A DNA stretch of 64,000 bases. Source: Kitagawia praeruptora (lineage: Eukaryota; Streptophyta; Magnoliopsida; Apiales; Apiaceae). Below are positions 11,069 through 22,623 of this stretch, in pieces. The stretch's first letter is position 1. Each line of letters begins with the position of its first letter. The stretch is from assembly GCA_037693485.1 (NCBI GenBank), contig CM075350.1:122262001-122326000 (forward strand), read 5' to 3'. Below the pieces are notes generated by a model. That model searched no databases. It worked only from the letters and a program-made list of their open reading frames with translations, and was not told the origin of the DNA. The position numbers were made by a program, and so were the translations under genes.

Positions 11069-11452
11069 ATGGAGAACCATCTTACGTGGAGTGGAGAACC
11101 ATCTTACGTGGAGAACCGTGGAGAACCACTTAAAATGAATTAAAATTGTCCTTTATAAAATGTTTCTGGCGGGACCCCTTCACATAAAAGTCTTATAATT
11201 CTAACCTCTATCCATTCATCAAAAAAAAAAAAAAAATTAAAATTTTTTTTAAAAAAAATTTAAAAAATGTTGTCACGTCATCATTTTTTGGAAATTTTTA
11301 GAAATTTTTTATTTTTTGTAATTTTTTTATAAATAGATAGAGGATAGAATTATAAGACTTTTTTGTGAAGATGCCCCTGCGGGGTCCTTATATATAAAGC
11401 AATTTTAATGCATTTTAAGTGGTTCTCCACATAAGATAAGATGGTTCTCCAT
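11069..11452. mobile_element. Fold-back MITE with ~150-bp arms
   Basis: Left arm words GGAGAACCATCTTACGTGG, CACTTAAAATG, GGACCCC and AAGTCTTATAATTCTA recur inverted in the right arm in mirrored order, ending GATGGTTCTCCAT. The centre is A/T homopolymers around TCACGTCATCA. The left arm carries a short internal duplication of GGAGAACCATCTTACGTGGA. It has the same architecture as 547-922. No coding potential. Confidence 0.75.
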
Positions 11453-11719
11453 GAAATAATGGCCTACATATATTAGTTGGTCATGAATACTCATGATGTT
11501 TGCTCAAAGACGCGGGATCTTTTCTTTCCATTGTAAATTTGTAATAAAACACGAAGAATTAAGCATCTTGAACCACACATACACTGATACACATGCATGA
11601 ACAGGATTTTTTATTACATGCATTTTGAGCTATTAACCAAAAAACCCAACAAACTTTCAAGTTTTTTTTCTTTTAACCTGCCAACTATTTTTTTCACACA
11701 ATACCCCAACAAACTTTTT

Positions 11720-12260
11720 TTTTTTGAATAATGGGATAATTTAATAATAAAAAGCCATACGACATCTACATAAACAGTCGAATCGAACAAACAAAATACA
11801 GAAACAATCACTGATTTTAAGCCATACGGCATCACGTGATTTGTTGAAGATGGTATTTACACAAATTTTGCCACTTCCACTTCCGCTTCCGCCATAACCA
11901 GTTTGAGCTATCGACCGAGAATGCAATCCCCTAAAAACTTTTGTTACTAAATCAATCACCATACTCACACAATCGCCGGTGAGAAAATAACAAAGCTCAC
12001 ACAAAACGGTGAGAAAATAACAAAACTCACACAAACGGTGAGACATCAAAAAACCAAATTTACAACTGCGCAAATTAAAACTTAGCTAAAACCAAGACAA
12101 TTCTTCGATCTGGGGAACAAAACCACAAGAACAAGATAACTCGGACCACTTTCGAGAAAATCACTGGGAAGAACGAGAAATCCGAAGCTCCGTGGAATTG
12201 AGATCTAAGAAATTGAAGACCAAATCGGAAAAGGTTTTGAAACCTTAGATCCACGGTTTA
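11720..12260 (-). other. Captured-sequence homologue of Helitron interior
   Basis: Read on the minus strand, this block ends GTAGATGTCGTATGGC plus TTTTTATTATT. That closely matches about 3625-3660 inside the Helitron at 3036-4265 (there GTAGATGCCGTATGGC). Upstream both have a pyrimidine/GATCT-rich leader-like stretch and a GATAGCTCAAAC-type word. Both would end a peptide with CRMAFYY. It may be a retroelement or gene fragment dispersed in the genome; I do not recognise the source. The minus-strand frame at 11741-12073 is probably not a gene. Confidence 0.4.
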
Positions 12261-12739
12261 ACCATGGTTAACTGTTTATAAATAAATTTATAAGTTAAAA
12301 GGAATAATTAGCTAAAACCTAAACGAGCTTGTAGATTTTTTTTAATTTAACTTTTTCTAATAATATTATTAATTATAATATATTTTACTAATTGATATTT
12401 AACAATATATGATAATATTTTTTTAAAAAAAATAGTTTAAGTAAGATTTTTTTTTAATTATCTTAAAAAATAGAATAAAAAATAATCATTTAGAAGACTT
12501 GGAAAAGATATTCATCTTTATGTTATGCAAAATGGATTTGAACTTAATGTTTATATTGGTTCTACGCTAATTGATTGTTTTCGGGGAGCTTAGTAAAAGC
12601 CCCGGTGGTGTTATTTGAATATAATATTATGGCAAACACACAGATAAAAGTTACTTCTACAGTTCTACTGAAGTTTTTTTTTCAAACAACTCAAGTCATT
12701 TTGTAAAGTCATTTTTTTATAGCTTACACTTTTGTATAA

Positions 12740-14070
12740 CTAGCTTATAACCCGTGCGATGCACGAATTTTTGTTGATATGTAATAAATTTTATTTTATG
12801 TCATAATAATATTTTTATATAATCATTATTTAAAATATTTTATTTTAATTTTAATAATTTAATATAAAATTAGTTAATGATATGCACGGTTTAAAACTTA
12901 TATTATAAAATTTTAAAATAAATATGTCGTAGATAAAATTTGAAACTTGAAATTTTAGTAAATTAATTTAATCATATAATATATTTAATAATTAGATCTA
13001 ATGATTCTGATTTTTTTACTAAAAATTTAATGGTCATTATTCGTAATACGAATTTCTATTATATTTTGTTACTGATTATATGATATGATGTGATATTTTT
13101 GAGTATATATTAATTATTGCTAGATATGAATTGATTGGAAAATATGATATGATTGAAGTTTTTAGGTGTTTATAAAAGGTAATATCTTCAACTAAAAGTA
13201 AATGTGAAAAAGGCAATCGACTAATTACCTTTAATTGTATTATGTTATTATTTATTTTTGGTTAATTATTGTTAGATATGAATTGATTGGAAAATATGAT
13301 ATGATTGAGGTGTTTAGGTGTTTATAAAAGGTAAAATCTTCAACTAAAAGTAAATGTGAAAAAGGCAATCGACTAATTACCTTTAATTGTATTATGTTTT
13401 ATTTATTTTTGGTGTTTTAATAGTATAAATATCATATATATTTTTTTATAATGAAGGGTAAATAAGTAAATTCACGAAATAACAAAAAACATATATCAAA
13501 AAATAGGTACCAAAATTTTTAATGTTTCGACAATTATATAATTATTAATTAATTTTAATTTAATATAATTTTAATATACTCATGTTTACGGATTATACTA
13601 ATATTTCCTTATTATAAACAACACATGCAGATTTTTAATATATTTTATTAACAATTGAAAAATATGGTGTGATATTTTCGGGTATATATTAATGATTGTA
13701 AAATTAGTTTTAAATTAAAAAGGTAACGTATTTTAGTTCAAAAAAAAATATTAATGAAGATTAGTTTTAAATTAAAAATGTCAAGTGTTTTAATTCAATA
13801 TTTATGATTGGAAGATACATTGATGTTTTTAGGTGTTTATAAAAGGTAATATCTTCAATTAAAAGTAAATGTGAAAAAAGGCAAGCGACTAATTATCATT
13901 AATTGTATTTTGTTATTATTTATTATAGGTGTTTTAAAAGTATAAATATCATATATTTATTTTCTTTTTAACAAAGGGTAAATAAGTAAATTCACGAAGT
14001 ACCAAAAAACTGGTACCAAAAAACAGGTACCAAAACTTTCAATGTTTCGGAATTTATATAATAGTATAGA
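12740..14070 (-). mobile_element. Non-autonomous Helitron (minus strand)
   Basis: On the minus strand it begins TCTATACTATTATATAAATT after an A and ends with CGTGCATCGCACGGG, TTATAAGCTAG before a T. Inside, a block of about 130 bp (AGTAAATGTGAAAAAGGCAA, TCGACTAATTACC) occurs three times at about 13119-13250, 13266-13400 and 13800-13930. A second block (AAGGGTAAATAAGTAAATTC, CACGAA) occurs twice. The element therefore grew by internal duplication. No helicase is encoded. It is related to 30465-30939. Confidence 0.8.
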
Positions 14071-14992
14071 TTTCATAATTAATTAATAATAACCAGTAAC
14101 GACTAACGACTAATATTTTTGTGGAAGTCATAATATAATATAACATCATCAAAAGAAAAACGCATACTAATTATAATCATTATTAGATTGTTCTTAAGTT
14201 TAATTCATGTATGTGTCAAAGTCTCATGACATATTGATGTTTTTGTTGTTTTTGTTTTTTTGTAACCTAAAATTGAAGGAAATTCCATGAAGACCCTTTT
14301 ATAGTGGGATAGAAATAAATTATATATACTTTTTGAAAAATTATCAAAAATAATATAGTTTAAATTATTTTCGATTTTATTACTTTTTAAAATATTTGGA
14401 AAAATACGGTTTGAAAAACGACCAAATACAATTTTTTTATACATTTTTCTGAAAAATAATTAAAACTGCATTTGATTGCATATTGCACTTGGGTGCAACA
14501 ATAACATTCGACTGCAAATGGTATTTTTGCAAAAGTTAAAGAGAAACTTCTTTTTAGAAAACTAGAATAAAAACATTAATCAAAATTTTGATCAATTAAT
14601 AAAAGAAATTATTTACTATTTTTAAAATTGAAAAAGAAATTTTAAAATGGATTAAATGTTTTTTCTGTTTATATATATCTTACCTTTTTTTAATAATATA
14701 ATATACATAAATTGTTATCAAAATTTGAATTTGACCAAAGAATAATTGATATGAAATGGATGAAGTATTTTGTACTACTTCACATTAAATTAAATAAAAG
14801 AGTAATGTTATATATCCCGAAAATTATCCCGAAATTGTTCCTTTTTATTAGTGATTTATATTAACACATCGGGCCTATCGGTAACGATTTTGAGAACGCT
14901 TTCAAGAATTCTAGCATTTCTTTAAATAAAATTTAATGACTTTGAATAACTAGTATTTCGTTTGTGGTGATAATTAAATTATTCTTTGAAAA
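14071..14992. other. AT-rich intergenic DNA
   Basis: No gene, RNA or transposon terminus recognised. The minus-strand frame at 14205-14444 is low-complexity Asn/Ile/Lys sequence and is not supported. Confidence 0.5.
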
Positions 14993-15909
14993 GGGTCCAT
15001 TTGGGAAATCTTATTTTTCAGAAATAAGTTACTTACAGGGCCGGCTCCAAACAAAAAAAGGCCCCATGCAGAAAATTTTAAATAGCCCCCTCCTAAAAAA
15101 AAATTTTGTAAAAAAAAAAGACTCGTCCTAAAATTTGAAACAACTATTATTTATTTGAGAAAACTGGGTCTAAGGTTGTCCTCACGGAAGAATCCTGAGG
15201 TCAAAAGATTTGTTTCTATAAAACAAGTGGGACAATTTTGTAAATAATTTTTTTTTACAATAATTTACATATATACCCTAAAATTTATATAGAAAATCTT
15301 TTAAGTTCTGGGGAGAATCCTGAGGACAACCTCAGGCACATCGCCCTTATTTATTTTAACTTTTGCCTTGTATACAAAATATATGATTAGAATATAAATT
15401 TTTTCAGAAAAATACTAATGTATCGTAGGTTCCATAATCTCATTTACAATTATTTACCTCCCAGACTATATGGAATTTATAATTCAATAGAAGGTTGTGC
15501 TATTTGGTTTTTGTGATTATAAAAAATAGACATGTTAGTGGTATTTTCTAATAATAATTATTCAATTTTTACAATATTTATTATATATGGAAACTAATAA
15601 ACATATAATATTTTTTTTGCAAGATAATAAATATAATATGATATAACAAGTTTTTTTTTTTTTAAAAAAAGGCCCCCTCCTCCGATGGGCTCCATGCCAT
15701 TGCAAGTGTGGCTTGGGGTCAAAGCCGGGCCTGGTTACTTATTCTGAAAAAAAGTTAGGAAATATGTACTTTTTTCTGAAATAAGTAACTTATTTTTGTA
15801 AGATAACAAATATTAAACTCCCCATACACATTTTTCTGTAAAATTTTTTATGTAAATACGATTTTTTTTCCGAAATAAGTAGGTTCTTCCCATTTGACAA
15901 ACGGGCACT
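14993..15909. mobile_element. Second copy of small MITE, split by a hAT insertion
   Basis: The left piece (14993-15035) and right piece (15734-15909) together match the intact element at 10718-10948 (AAATCTTATTTTTCAG, TTAGGAAATATGTA, TCTGAAATAAGTAACTTATT). The gap is filled exactly by the hAT element at 15036-15733. Confidence 0.8.
15036..15733. mobile_element. hAT MITE with perfect 8-bp target duplication
   Basis: Ends CAGGGCCGGCTCC ... AAAGCCGGGCCTG form hAT-type inverted termini. The 8 bp on each side are identical, GTTACTTA (15028-15035 and 15734-15741). Removing the element and one duplication restores the sequence seen in the intact relative at 10718-10948. It is 698 bp and AT-rich inside, with no transposase. 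Subterminal GGCCCC words occur at both ends. Confidence 0.93.
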
Positions 15910-17203
15910 AAATCTATGACTCTACTATTTCGTTCGTGGATAATAAAATGTTGGACGGCATGCAATCCAAGTCACGTTATAATTAATAATATCTGAATAA
16001 CGTCAATTTATCGTACATGTATATACTCTGTCATTATCTCCTGAGAATCTCCTGTGGAAATATCGCCTACACGAGACAAAAGCAGGTTTGGTAAACATTT
16101 ATTTATACACATTGATACATCATACAAAGTTTGATTTTTGTAAAGTTAATTGGGGTATGTGTCAATTTCTTATACGTGAATTCTAAAAGAAAACTTAGCC
16201 AAAGTTATTTATAAGTTTGTAGAATTAGTGGTCAATTGTGATACACTGATTTCAGGGATATTGGCGCAGTTTGGATCGTTTAGGATTTCAAATTCGTCTT
16301 TAGCTTCAAAAAATTTGAACAACGTTAAGTTGTATTTCATTAAACGGTCTGTGAATATGCCGGCACATGAATTTATTCATGTGACACATATGTATCCCAA
16401 TCGTGTTCTTGATTGGAGGTCTGTTCCAATCAAAATTAAAAATTGTATTTTGAATGAGTTATTGGAGTAATGAAATTGCATTTGTGAAAAAAAAGTTAAC
16501 TCAAAATTAATAAGTATAGGCTCGACTTCCATTTGAACACTTCATGCTAAAAGCACAATGATTGCAGCTAACTTTGGAGCATCCGAACGACATTTTTCAG
16601 GAGTGTTAAACATGTTTAATATATCATAAATATTTTTATTTTTTCAACTTTTTCATTTATTTACCCTTCAAACATCCCAAATAAGAAGCATCATAAGGTA
16701 TTTAGATACTTCACAATTAAAATACTCTCTCTATTGCACATTTCCAAGATACTTATAAAATATAATTTCATAATTTTTTAAAATTATCTTTATTAAATGA
16801 AATTTTAGATATTAAATTTTTATTAAAAAAAAGTTTAAATACTTTTGAAGGTCTTCAGCTCTCATCGTCGATCAAATAATTTGAGGTTGGCTAGCTAAAT
16901 ACTCAACTCCTATAGGGACCCCGACATTGCCTTTGCCATCAATAAACAAGGTCAAACAAATTCATGGACACTCTGGCCGATCTTCACCACATAAAAGCAT
17001 ATTTTCGTAACTTAATGGCACTCTTTGAGATATCAGGGTCTCCTTTTCAGTGATTTTGACCACATTTTTTAGTGAATGCACAAGTCACTAAAAAGGTAGA
17101 AATATCGGGGTTTCCTTTCTATTCATTCTTAGTTTTTCTTCACAAGTCTCGATCTTCACTTTTATGCGCTCTTCCATTTTCATAACACTCATTCCAATCA
17201 AAT
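15910..17203. other. Intergenic DNA around a fossil fragment
   Basis: Apart from the RNase H-like fragment at 16228-16470 I recognise no gene or transposon terminus here. Confidence 0.45.
16228..16470 (+). pseudogene. Fossil RNase H-like domain (RVT_3 type) fragment
   Basis: An 80-residue frame begins VNCDTLISGILAQFG, followed by VKLYFIKRSVNMPAHEFIH and a Trp-containing tail (LDWRSVPIKIKNCILNELL). This resembles the C-terminal end of the RNase H-like domain found in plant non-LTR (LINE) retroelements and derived proteins, where the 'R-x-x-N-x-x-A-H' motif and a 'W-x-x-x-P' tail are typical. The Asp-carrying N-terminal part is missing and no reverse transcriptase is nearby. It reads as a decayed fragment; low divergence of the frame may be chance. 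Confidence 0.45.
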
Positions 17204-17205
17204 AC

Positions 17206-17463
17206 TCCCTCCGTCTCTAAATAAGTTGCCTGTTTTGACCGGGCACACTTGCCAACGCACATTTTTGATCGTTAATATCTTGAATTTCATATTAGTTTTA
17301 AATATAAAAACTTTACTGTATTAAAATACTCATAAATACGAATCCAACAAGATCACTCATGACTATATTTGGTCTTATAGATTAGACGTAAATTACTAAT
17401 TTGTCTTTTGTTATGAACAGTCCCGACATTTGAAACGAGCAACTTAAAAAGAGACGGAGGGAG
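17206..17463. mobile_element. Stowaway-like (Tc1/mariner) MITE
   Basis: Inverted ends CTCCCTCCGTCTC ... GAGACGGAGGGAG, flanked by TA on both sides, are the hallmark of plant Stowaway elements. The 258-bp length fits. No coding sequence. Confidence 0.92.
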
Positions 17464-17696
17464 TATATATCTTTTATTAATATGAAAAATCAGACTTAAT
17501 AGTATCAAAATATCAAAATATTAAATTTGGTTATGTGTAAATTAGGAATTCGATTATTTACAACAACATAATTATACAAAATTTATTTACTTTAATTTTT
17601 TTAGCTTTATCTCAGATTCGAATCTTTATAACTACATAATTAAATACTGTATTAATATTAATATTTTAATTTTGGCTCGTGTTCAATCTTTGCTAG
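17464..17696 (+). mobile_element. Degenerate Helitron 3' relic
   Basis: The sequence parallels the 3' third of the Helitron at 3036-4265: TTTGGTTATGTGT, CAACAACATAATTATACAA, TATAACTACATAATTAAATA, GTGTTCAATCT. It ends GCTAGT but has lost the GC hairpin. The Stowaway-like element lies immediately left and may have inserted into it. Confidence 0.55.
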
Positions 17697-18293
17697 TAAA
17701 ACAATAAATTGGAATAATTATAAGTCAAAGCACAGCCAGTATTTGTTTTAACATTGAAAATGTCTGTTGTGCCCAAAATCTCCATGGGTTAGATTTAGGC
17801 CCATTGGGCTTAAGGATCCAATCCGTATGATTAATATGGGTTATGATTGAGGTCCCTTAAGTTAAATGGGGCTAAATAGCACGTGAAATGGATCTAGACA
17901 GGTTCAGGTTCCCGAAAGACAGCTTCCTGTAGACAGCTTCCCGAGAAACAGGTTCCTGCAGACAGGTTCCTGAGAGACAGCTTCCTGTACGAGAACAGAT
18001 TTATTCCAGCAGAATTCTAGTATGATTAAGCCTCCTATTCTTTAGGAGCAAGTCATGAACATCAACTCCTTATTGGAATGTATTCCTTGGGCGCAGATGA
18101 TCCTTGAATACATCTAATAGGACGAGAACTTGTAAATATACTCCTAGTCGGACTAGAACTTGAGTTCTATTCGACTTAGGTCGCCTATTCGTGGTTGAAA
18201 TCTGGAGAAAAGGAGTTCCCCACGAATTAGGAACCTAGTTTATTGCCGCCTAACCAGACTTCTAGTCTAAAAAGAACTACGTGAACTTGATCC

Positions 18294-18302
18294 CTATATA
18301 AG
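18294..18302 (+). promoter_or_regulatory. TATA box in 5' LTR of element A
   Basis: CTATATAAG in the LTR, with the same context (CTTGATCCCTATATA) conserved in element B's LTR at about 42763-42778. This conservation supports it as the retrotransposon's core promoter. Confidence 0.7.
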
Positions 18303-18327
18303 CAAGGGTACGTAGGCACCTTGAGGA

Positions 18328-18499
18328 CACGGTTACAAGCCTTGCGAGACACCTATGAGATTCTTGCTAACACGGTTACAAGCCTTGCGAGACACCTATG
18401 AGATTCTTGCTAACACGGTTACAAGCCTTGCGAGACACCTATGAGATTCTTGCTAACACGGCTACAAGCCTCGCAATACACCTACGAGATTCTTGAGAA
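18328..18499 (+). repeat. 43-bp tandem repeat in LTR, four copies
   Basis: Units start at 18328, 18371, 18414 and 18457 (CACGGTTACAAGCCTTGCGA ...). The first three are identical and the last is diverged. The 3' LTR has the same array from 30088. The solo LTR at 21824 carries only about two diverged units, so copy number varies between family members. Confidence 0.95.
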
Positions 18500-18664
18500 C
18501 ACACGACACAAGCCTCAAGGGAACTCGCGAGATTCTTGTAAACGCTCTCGAGCTCAGTTCAACCCCTACAAAAAAACCTCCATTCTCCATAGATTAGTTG
18601 ATCGTTAGCCTTTACAACTCACCATAAACCTCTCAAAAGTTGTTACGAAATCCACTCATCAACA

Positions 18665-18682
18665 TTGGCGCTAGAAGGAGGG
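18665..18682 (+). promoter_or_regulatory. Primer binding site of element A
   Basis: TTGGCGCTAGAAGGAGGG follows the LTR directly. Tat-lineage elements typically carry a TGGCGC-starting PBS; the same sequence follows element B's LTR. I cannot assign the tRNA without a tRNA set. Confidence 0.75.
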
Positions 18683-18709
18683 CAGAGTTATCATCTTAAG
18701 AGTAGAAAG

Positions 18710-20161
18710 ATGGCAGGCAGTTCTACTAGCGAAGCAACACAATCTGTAGAGAAAGATCAAACCCCGAAAGCGAAGAAGATTACTCCTGCTGACGTCCTAG
18801 AGCATCTAAAGTCGATTGAAGAAAGGCTTACAACCCTCGAACAAATAACACCGAAGAAGAAGAAGAAGTCGAAGTTAGCAGCTGGTAAGAAGGGTAAAAA
18901 AGCTAAGATTAATCCCAAGCAGTTAGGCGTCGATGAAGAAGAACGTGAAGAAAAGGCCGAGGAGGAGATCGAAGACCCAAAGAAAGATACTCAAGGTGAA
19001 GAAGATGGTGAACCGAAGGATAAACAACCTCCTGTTAAGGAACCTTCCATCGAGATAATTAAAGATGATTCAAGTTCAGTCGAGATCGCGAACGATTCGT
19101 GTATAGCAGATTCACAGGAAGTCGATGATAAAGATAAGGAAGCAAAGGATGGTGGAGCTGGTGATTTGAATGCTAAAGACATCAAGAAGATTCTAGTGAA
19201 ACTCAAGGAAGAAAAGCAGTCAATAACAGGTGCGATGACCTCATCTCCATTCACCAAGAAGGTTAGAAAATCCCCGTTACCTAAATCCTATCGTATGTCA
19301 AACGAGTTTAAATTTGATGGCATTACGGATCCTGTGGAGTATCTGGGTCGTTTCAATACAGAGATGGATGTTTATCAAGTTAAGAAGCCAACAAGGTGTA
19401 GATTATTGGCTGCAACCCTTTATGGTGGAGCTCATCAGTGGTTTAAGAGGTTACCATCAGATTCTATAAATTCCTGGGAGAATATGGGGAAACTCTTCGT
19501 TACTCAGTTTAGAGCTTCCATCACTTTTGCACCCCCAACCAATACCTTGGCCAACATCAAACAGAGAGCAGATGAGACCTTGACAGAGTACCTCAAACGT
19601 TTCGATGCAGAGGTTCCTAGAGTTAAGAAAGCTCCTGACGAGGTCATTATGAGCTTCCTAATTGCTGGAGTAAGAGCTGGTTCAGACTTCTGGAAGGAGC
19701 TACAAGTACGTGAACCTGGTACACTAGCTGAATTCTATAAACAAGCTGAACTATATAAATGTGTGGAAGAATCCTTGTTGAAGTTGAGAGAAACAAAAGA
19801 TCTTGGAGATGAAGCTAGTCACAAAGGAAGCAAGCGAGAGAGGTCTCCAAGCCCGCAAGCATATGTTATTGGGGATCGAGCTTCCTCCAAAAGAAGTAAA
19901 GCAAATTTGAAGACAAAGTGCGATAGTTATACCTCTTTGGTTGCTCCAGTGGACCACATCTTCACGGTTTATGGGAAAGAAGGAATATTTGTAAAGCCTG
20001 CACCTTTACCAATAGGAGCAAGGAAAGATCTAAAGAAATATTGTGACTTCCATGAGGATAATTGCCATGATACTTCCGAATGCAGAGCATTGAAAGACCA
20101 AATTGAGGAATTGATTGAAGCCGGGAAGCTCGCGGAATGGATAGCTCGAGGTGACCAGTAG
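18710..20161 (+). CDS. Gag polyprotein of element A
   Basis: 483 residues from the first ATG in context; the frame is open a little further upstream but from a TTG just after the LTR. Gag forms the cytoplasmic virus-like particle that packages element RNA. The N-terminal ~180 residues are Lys/Glu-rich and disordered (KKKKKSKLAAGKKGKK, then acidic). The retrotransposon gag domain lies at about residues 205-370 (GGAHQWFKRLPSDSINSWE, FVTQFRAS, TLTEYLKRF). A zinc-knuckle-like CDFHEDNCHDTSEC sits near residue 443, and the protein ends soon after it, where B's protein continues towards protease. The order and motifs match element B's gag. The ORF is intact, so selection or recent origin is implied. 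No pol follows; the reading frame ends in a TAG with no shifted continuation. Confidence 0.93.
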   Translation: MAGSSTSEATQSVEKDQTPKAKKITPADVLEHLKSIEERLTTLEQITPKKKKKSKLAAGKKGKKAKINPKQLGVDEEEREEKAEEEIEDPKKDTQGEEDGEPKDKQPPVKEPSIEIIKDDSSSVEIANDSCIADSQEVDDKDKEAKDGGAGDLNAKDIKKILVKLKEEKQSITGAMTSSPFTKKVRKSPLPKSYRMSNEFKFDGITDPVEYLGRFNTEMDVYQVKKPTRCRLLAATLYGGAHQWFKRLPSDSINSWENMGKLFVTQFRASITFAPPTNTLANIKQRADETLTEYLKRFDAEVPRVKKAPDEVIMSFLIAGVRAGSDFWKELQVREPGTLAEFYKQAELYKCVEESLLKLRETKDLGDEASHKGSKRERSPSPQAYVIGDRASSKRSKANLKTKCDSYTSLVAPVDHIFTVYGKEGIFVKPAPLPIGARKDLKKYCDFHEDNCHDTSECRALKDQIEELIEAGKLAEWIARGDQ

Positions 20162-21818
20162 TTGAAAGTTTGAGAGCTTCCTTAAAGTATAGTTTAGAGA
20201 CCTTTATTTATATATGTATTTCCTTCTTAGAACTGGGGGGTAGTGCATGTATACCTTCCTAGCAAGTAAACCTATTTCTTTCGAGTAGTTTTCAACGAAA
20301 TTATGAGTAGTTCTTTTCCTTGTATTACGTCATACATGAGCTTATATTTAGCTTGTAAAACAAGGAACATACCTCATTCAATTCAGTGACCTGCGAGAAA
20401 TACCTCACAAGTAATTTCTTTAAGTATCTCTTGTTTCTTACAATGAGTTAGCTCGCGTAAGCTTAAAGGTACTGTATTGGGATATTTGTATAGAGGTTCA
20501 TTCTCAGCATGTTTCGTAAGAAGATAAAGAAGAAAGGAGAAGACATGTTAAAGCTACAAGCAAGAATGATGTGAAGAGGTTATAGTATTTATTCGAGCGT
20601 TAAAGAAAATTCGACATAGTTGAAGATTTTGATGAAGAGTATCTACAAGAATATGATATGAGCATCTTGAAGAAAACACACAGTACTCAACTTCATGGAT
20701 GAATATTCAACGACTTATTAGAAATTATCGAAGAATTGTGAAGCTTCTTGGAGTTAGTTCTTCATCAAAGACAAGCTTCCCTGAAGAACTGGGGGGTAGT
20801 ACAATTACTATAGCACATGGTACTTTGAAAGTTGAGGATTTCAAAGTTTTGAGAATTCAGACCAGGAACCTCACCACCAGGTCCAGGAAGCTCGCGATTT
20901 GATTCAGGAACCTCACGGCTAGGATGCAGTTTGGAAACCTCATAGCTCATATTTGGTTCAGGAACCTTGAGGATTGATTTGGTCTAGTATCTTGAAGAGC
21001 AGCATGCTTGCATCATGAACACATCAATGAGTTTCCAAATCTTAACGGATGCTTCCACTTCACATCTGATCAGTCTACAGAAAGATCCAGGTGATGCCTC
21101 TCCTTTTATGCTAAGATACTCGTAGAAAACCTCCCAGGTACGCTCAGCAAACTTTTACTATACCTAAAGCATGCTTAAACATCTATGATATTGTGGTCGT
21201 ATATGCGATAAAGTTATGATTATGTATTGATTATGTTTCTAGATGTTAGAATGCACATGTACCTAACATATTACAGGTTCCTTATATTTACCTGCATCTC
21301 GTAGGTTCCTTGATATTTACCTGCACCTCGCAGGTTCCTTGATATTTACCTGTAGCTTACAGGTTCCATGTATTTACCTTTAGTTAACAGGTTTTGTGTT
21401 ACTCACCTGAAGCTCGTAGGTAACAGCTTCCAGGTCTAGTTGCATTTATATGTGTCTAGTAGATTCCTTGTTATTTTCCTGTAACTGACATCTTGCAGAT
21501 TCATTCATATATACTTGAAGCTTATATGTAACAGCTTCCAAGTTCATTGACATTTGTTAGAAGCCAATTGTTGATAGTTTCTGATTAGCAGCTTCCTACT
21601 TGAAGTTCTCAACCAGCCGATACCTGAATAGAAGAAAATGTGCTTATAGCAAGAGCTCCATGCCTGTAGAGGATTAATCCAGTGCCCTTATGGATTCTCT
21701 ATGTGCCCGTATAGGTTCACTTAGAGCCCAAAAGGATTCACTTGGTGCTTCATGCATCCACGCGCATTTGGTTGGTATCTTGATGGATTCTCTTTGTACC
21801 CTTTTAGGGATTCATTTG
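20162..21818 (+). other. Non-coding spacer of element A, part 1
   Basis: No protein coding. It has two AACTGGGGGG polypurine-like motifs (about 20232 and 20787), an array of GCAGGTTCCTTGATATTTACC-like units (about 21270-21400) and the beginning of the GATTCACTTGGTGCCC-like repeat. Where protease, RT and integrase should be, there is only this spacer. Confidence 0.75.
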
Positions 21819-21823
21819 GTGCC

Positions 21824-22623
21824 TGTTGTGCCCAAAATCTCCATGGGTTAGATTTAGGCCCATTGGGCTTAAGGATCCAATCCGTATGATTAATATGGGT
21901 TATGATTGAGGTCCCTTAAGTTAAATGGGGCTAAATAGCACGTGAAATGGATCTAGACAGGTTCAGGTTCCCGAAAGACAGCTTCCTGTAGACAGCTTCC
22001 CGAGAAACAGGTTCCTGAGAGACAGCTTCCTGTACGAGAACAGATTTATTCCAGCAGAATTCTAGTATGATTAAGCCTCCTATTCTTTAGGAGCAAGTCA
22101 TGAACATCAACTCCTTATTGGAATGTATTCCTTGGGCGCAGATGATCCTTGAATACATCTAATAGGACGAGAACTTGTAAATATACTCCTAGTCGGACTA
22201 GAACTTGAGTTCTATTCGACTTAGGTCGCCTATTCGTGGTTGAAATCTGGAGAAAAGGAGTTCCCCACGAATTAGGAACCTAGTTTATTGCCGCCTAACC
22301 AGACTTCTAGTCTAAAAAGAACTACGTGAACTTGATCCCTATATATACAAGGGTACGTAGGCACCTTGAGAACATGTTTTACAAGCCTTGCGAGACACTT
22401 ACGAGATTCTTGCTAACACGGTTGCAAGCCTCGTAATACACCTACGAGATTCTTGAGAACACACGACACAAGCCTCAAAGGAACTCGCGAGATTCTTGTA
22501 AACGCTCTCGAGCTCAGTTCAACCCCTACAAAAAACCTCCATTCTCCATAGATTAGTTGATCGTTAGCCTTTAAAACTCACCATAAACCTCTCAAAAGTT
22601 GTTACGAAATCCACTCATCAATA
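21824..22623 (+). repeat. Solo LTR of the A family nested in A's spacer
   Basis: An 800-bp LTR, TGTTGTGCCC...ATCAATA (last dinucleotide TA rather than CA), flanked by identical GTGCC on both sides (21819-21823, 22624-22628). The surrounding degenerate repeat continues across it. It therefore inserted as a full element and recombined to a solo LTR. It is shorter than A's LTRs mainly because it has fewer 43-bp units. Confidence 0.92.

Larger units (their letters stand above)
17765..18664 (+). repeat. 5' LTR of element A
   Basis: 900 bp, TG...CA ends. It contains repeated AGGTTCCTG / CAGCTTCCTG words in the first third, a TATA box near 18295 and a 43-bp tandem repeat downstream of it, which would lie in R/U5. 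It is nearly identical to the reassembled 3' LTR. Confidence 0.95.

Noticed and set aside
18328..18499. CRISPR-like regular repeat
   Set aside because: Units are contiguous with no unique spacers, in a plant LTR; it is a plain tandem repeat.
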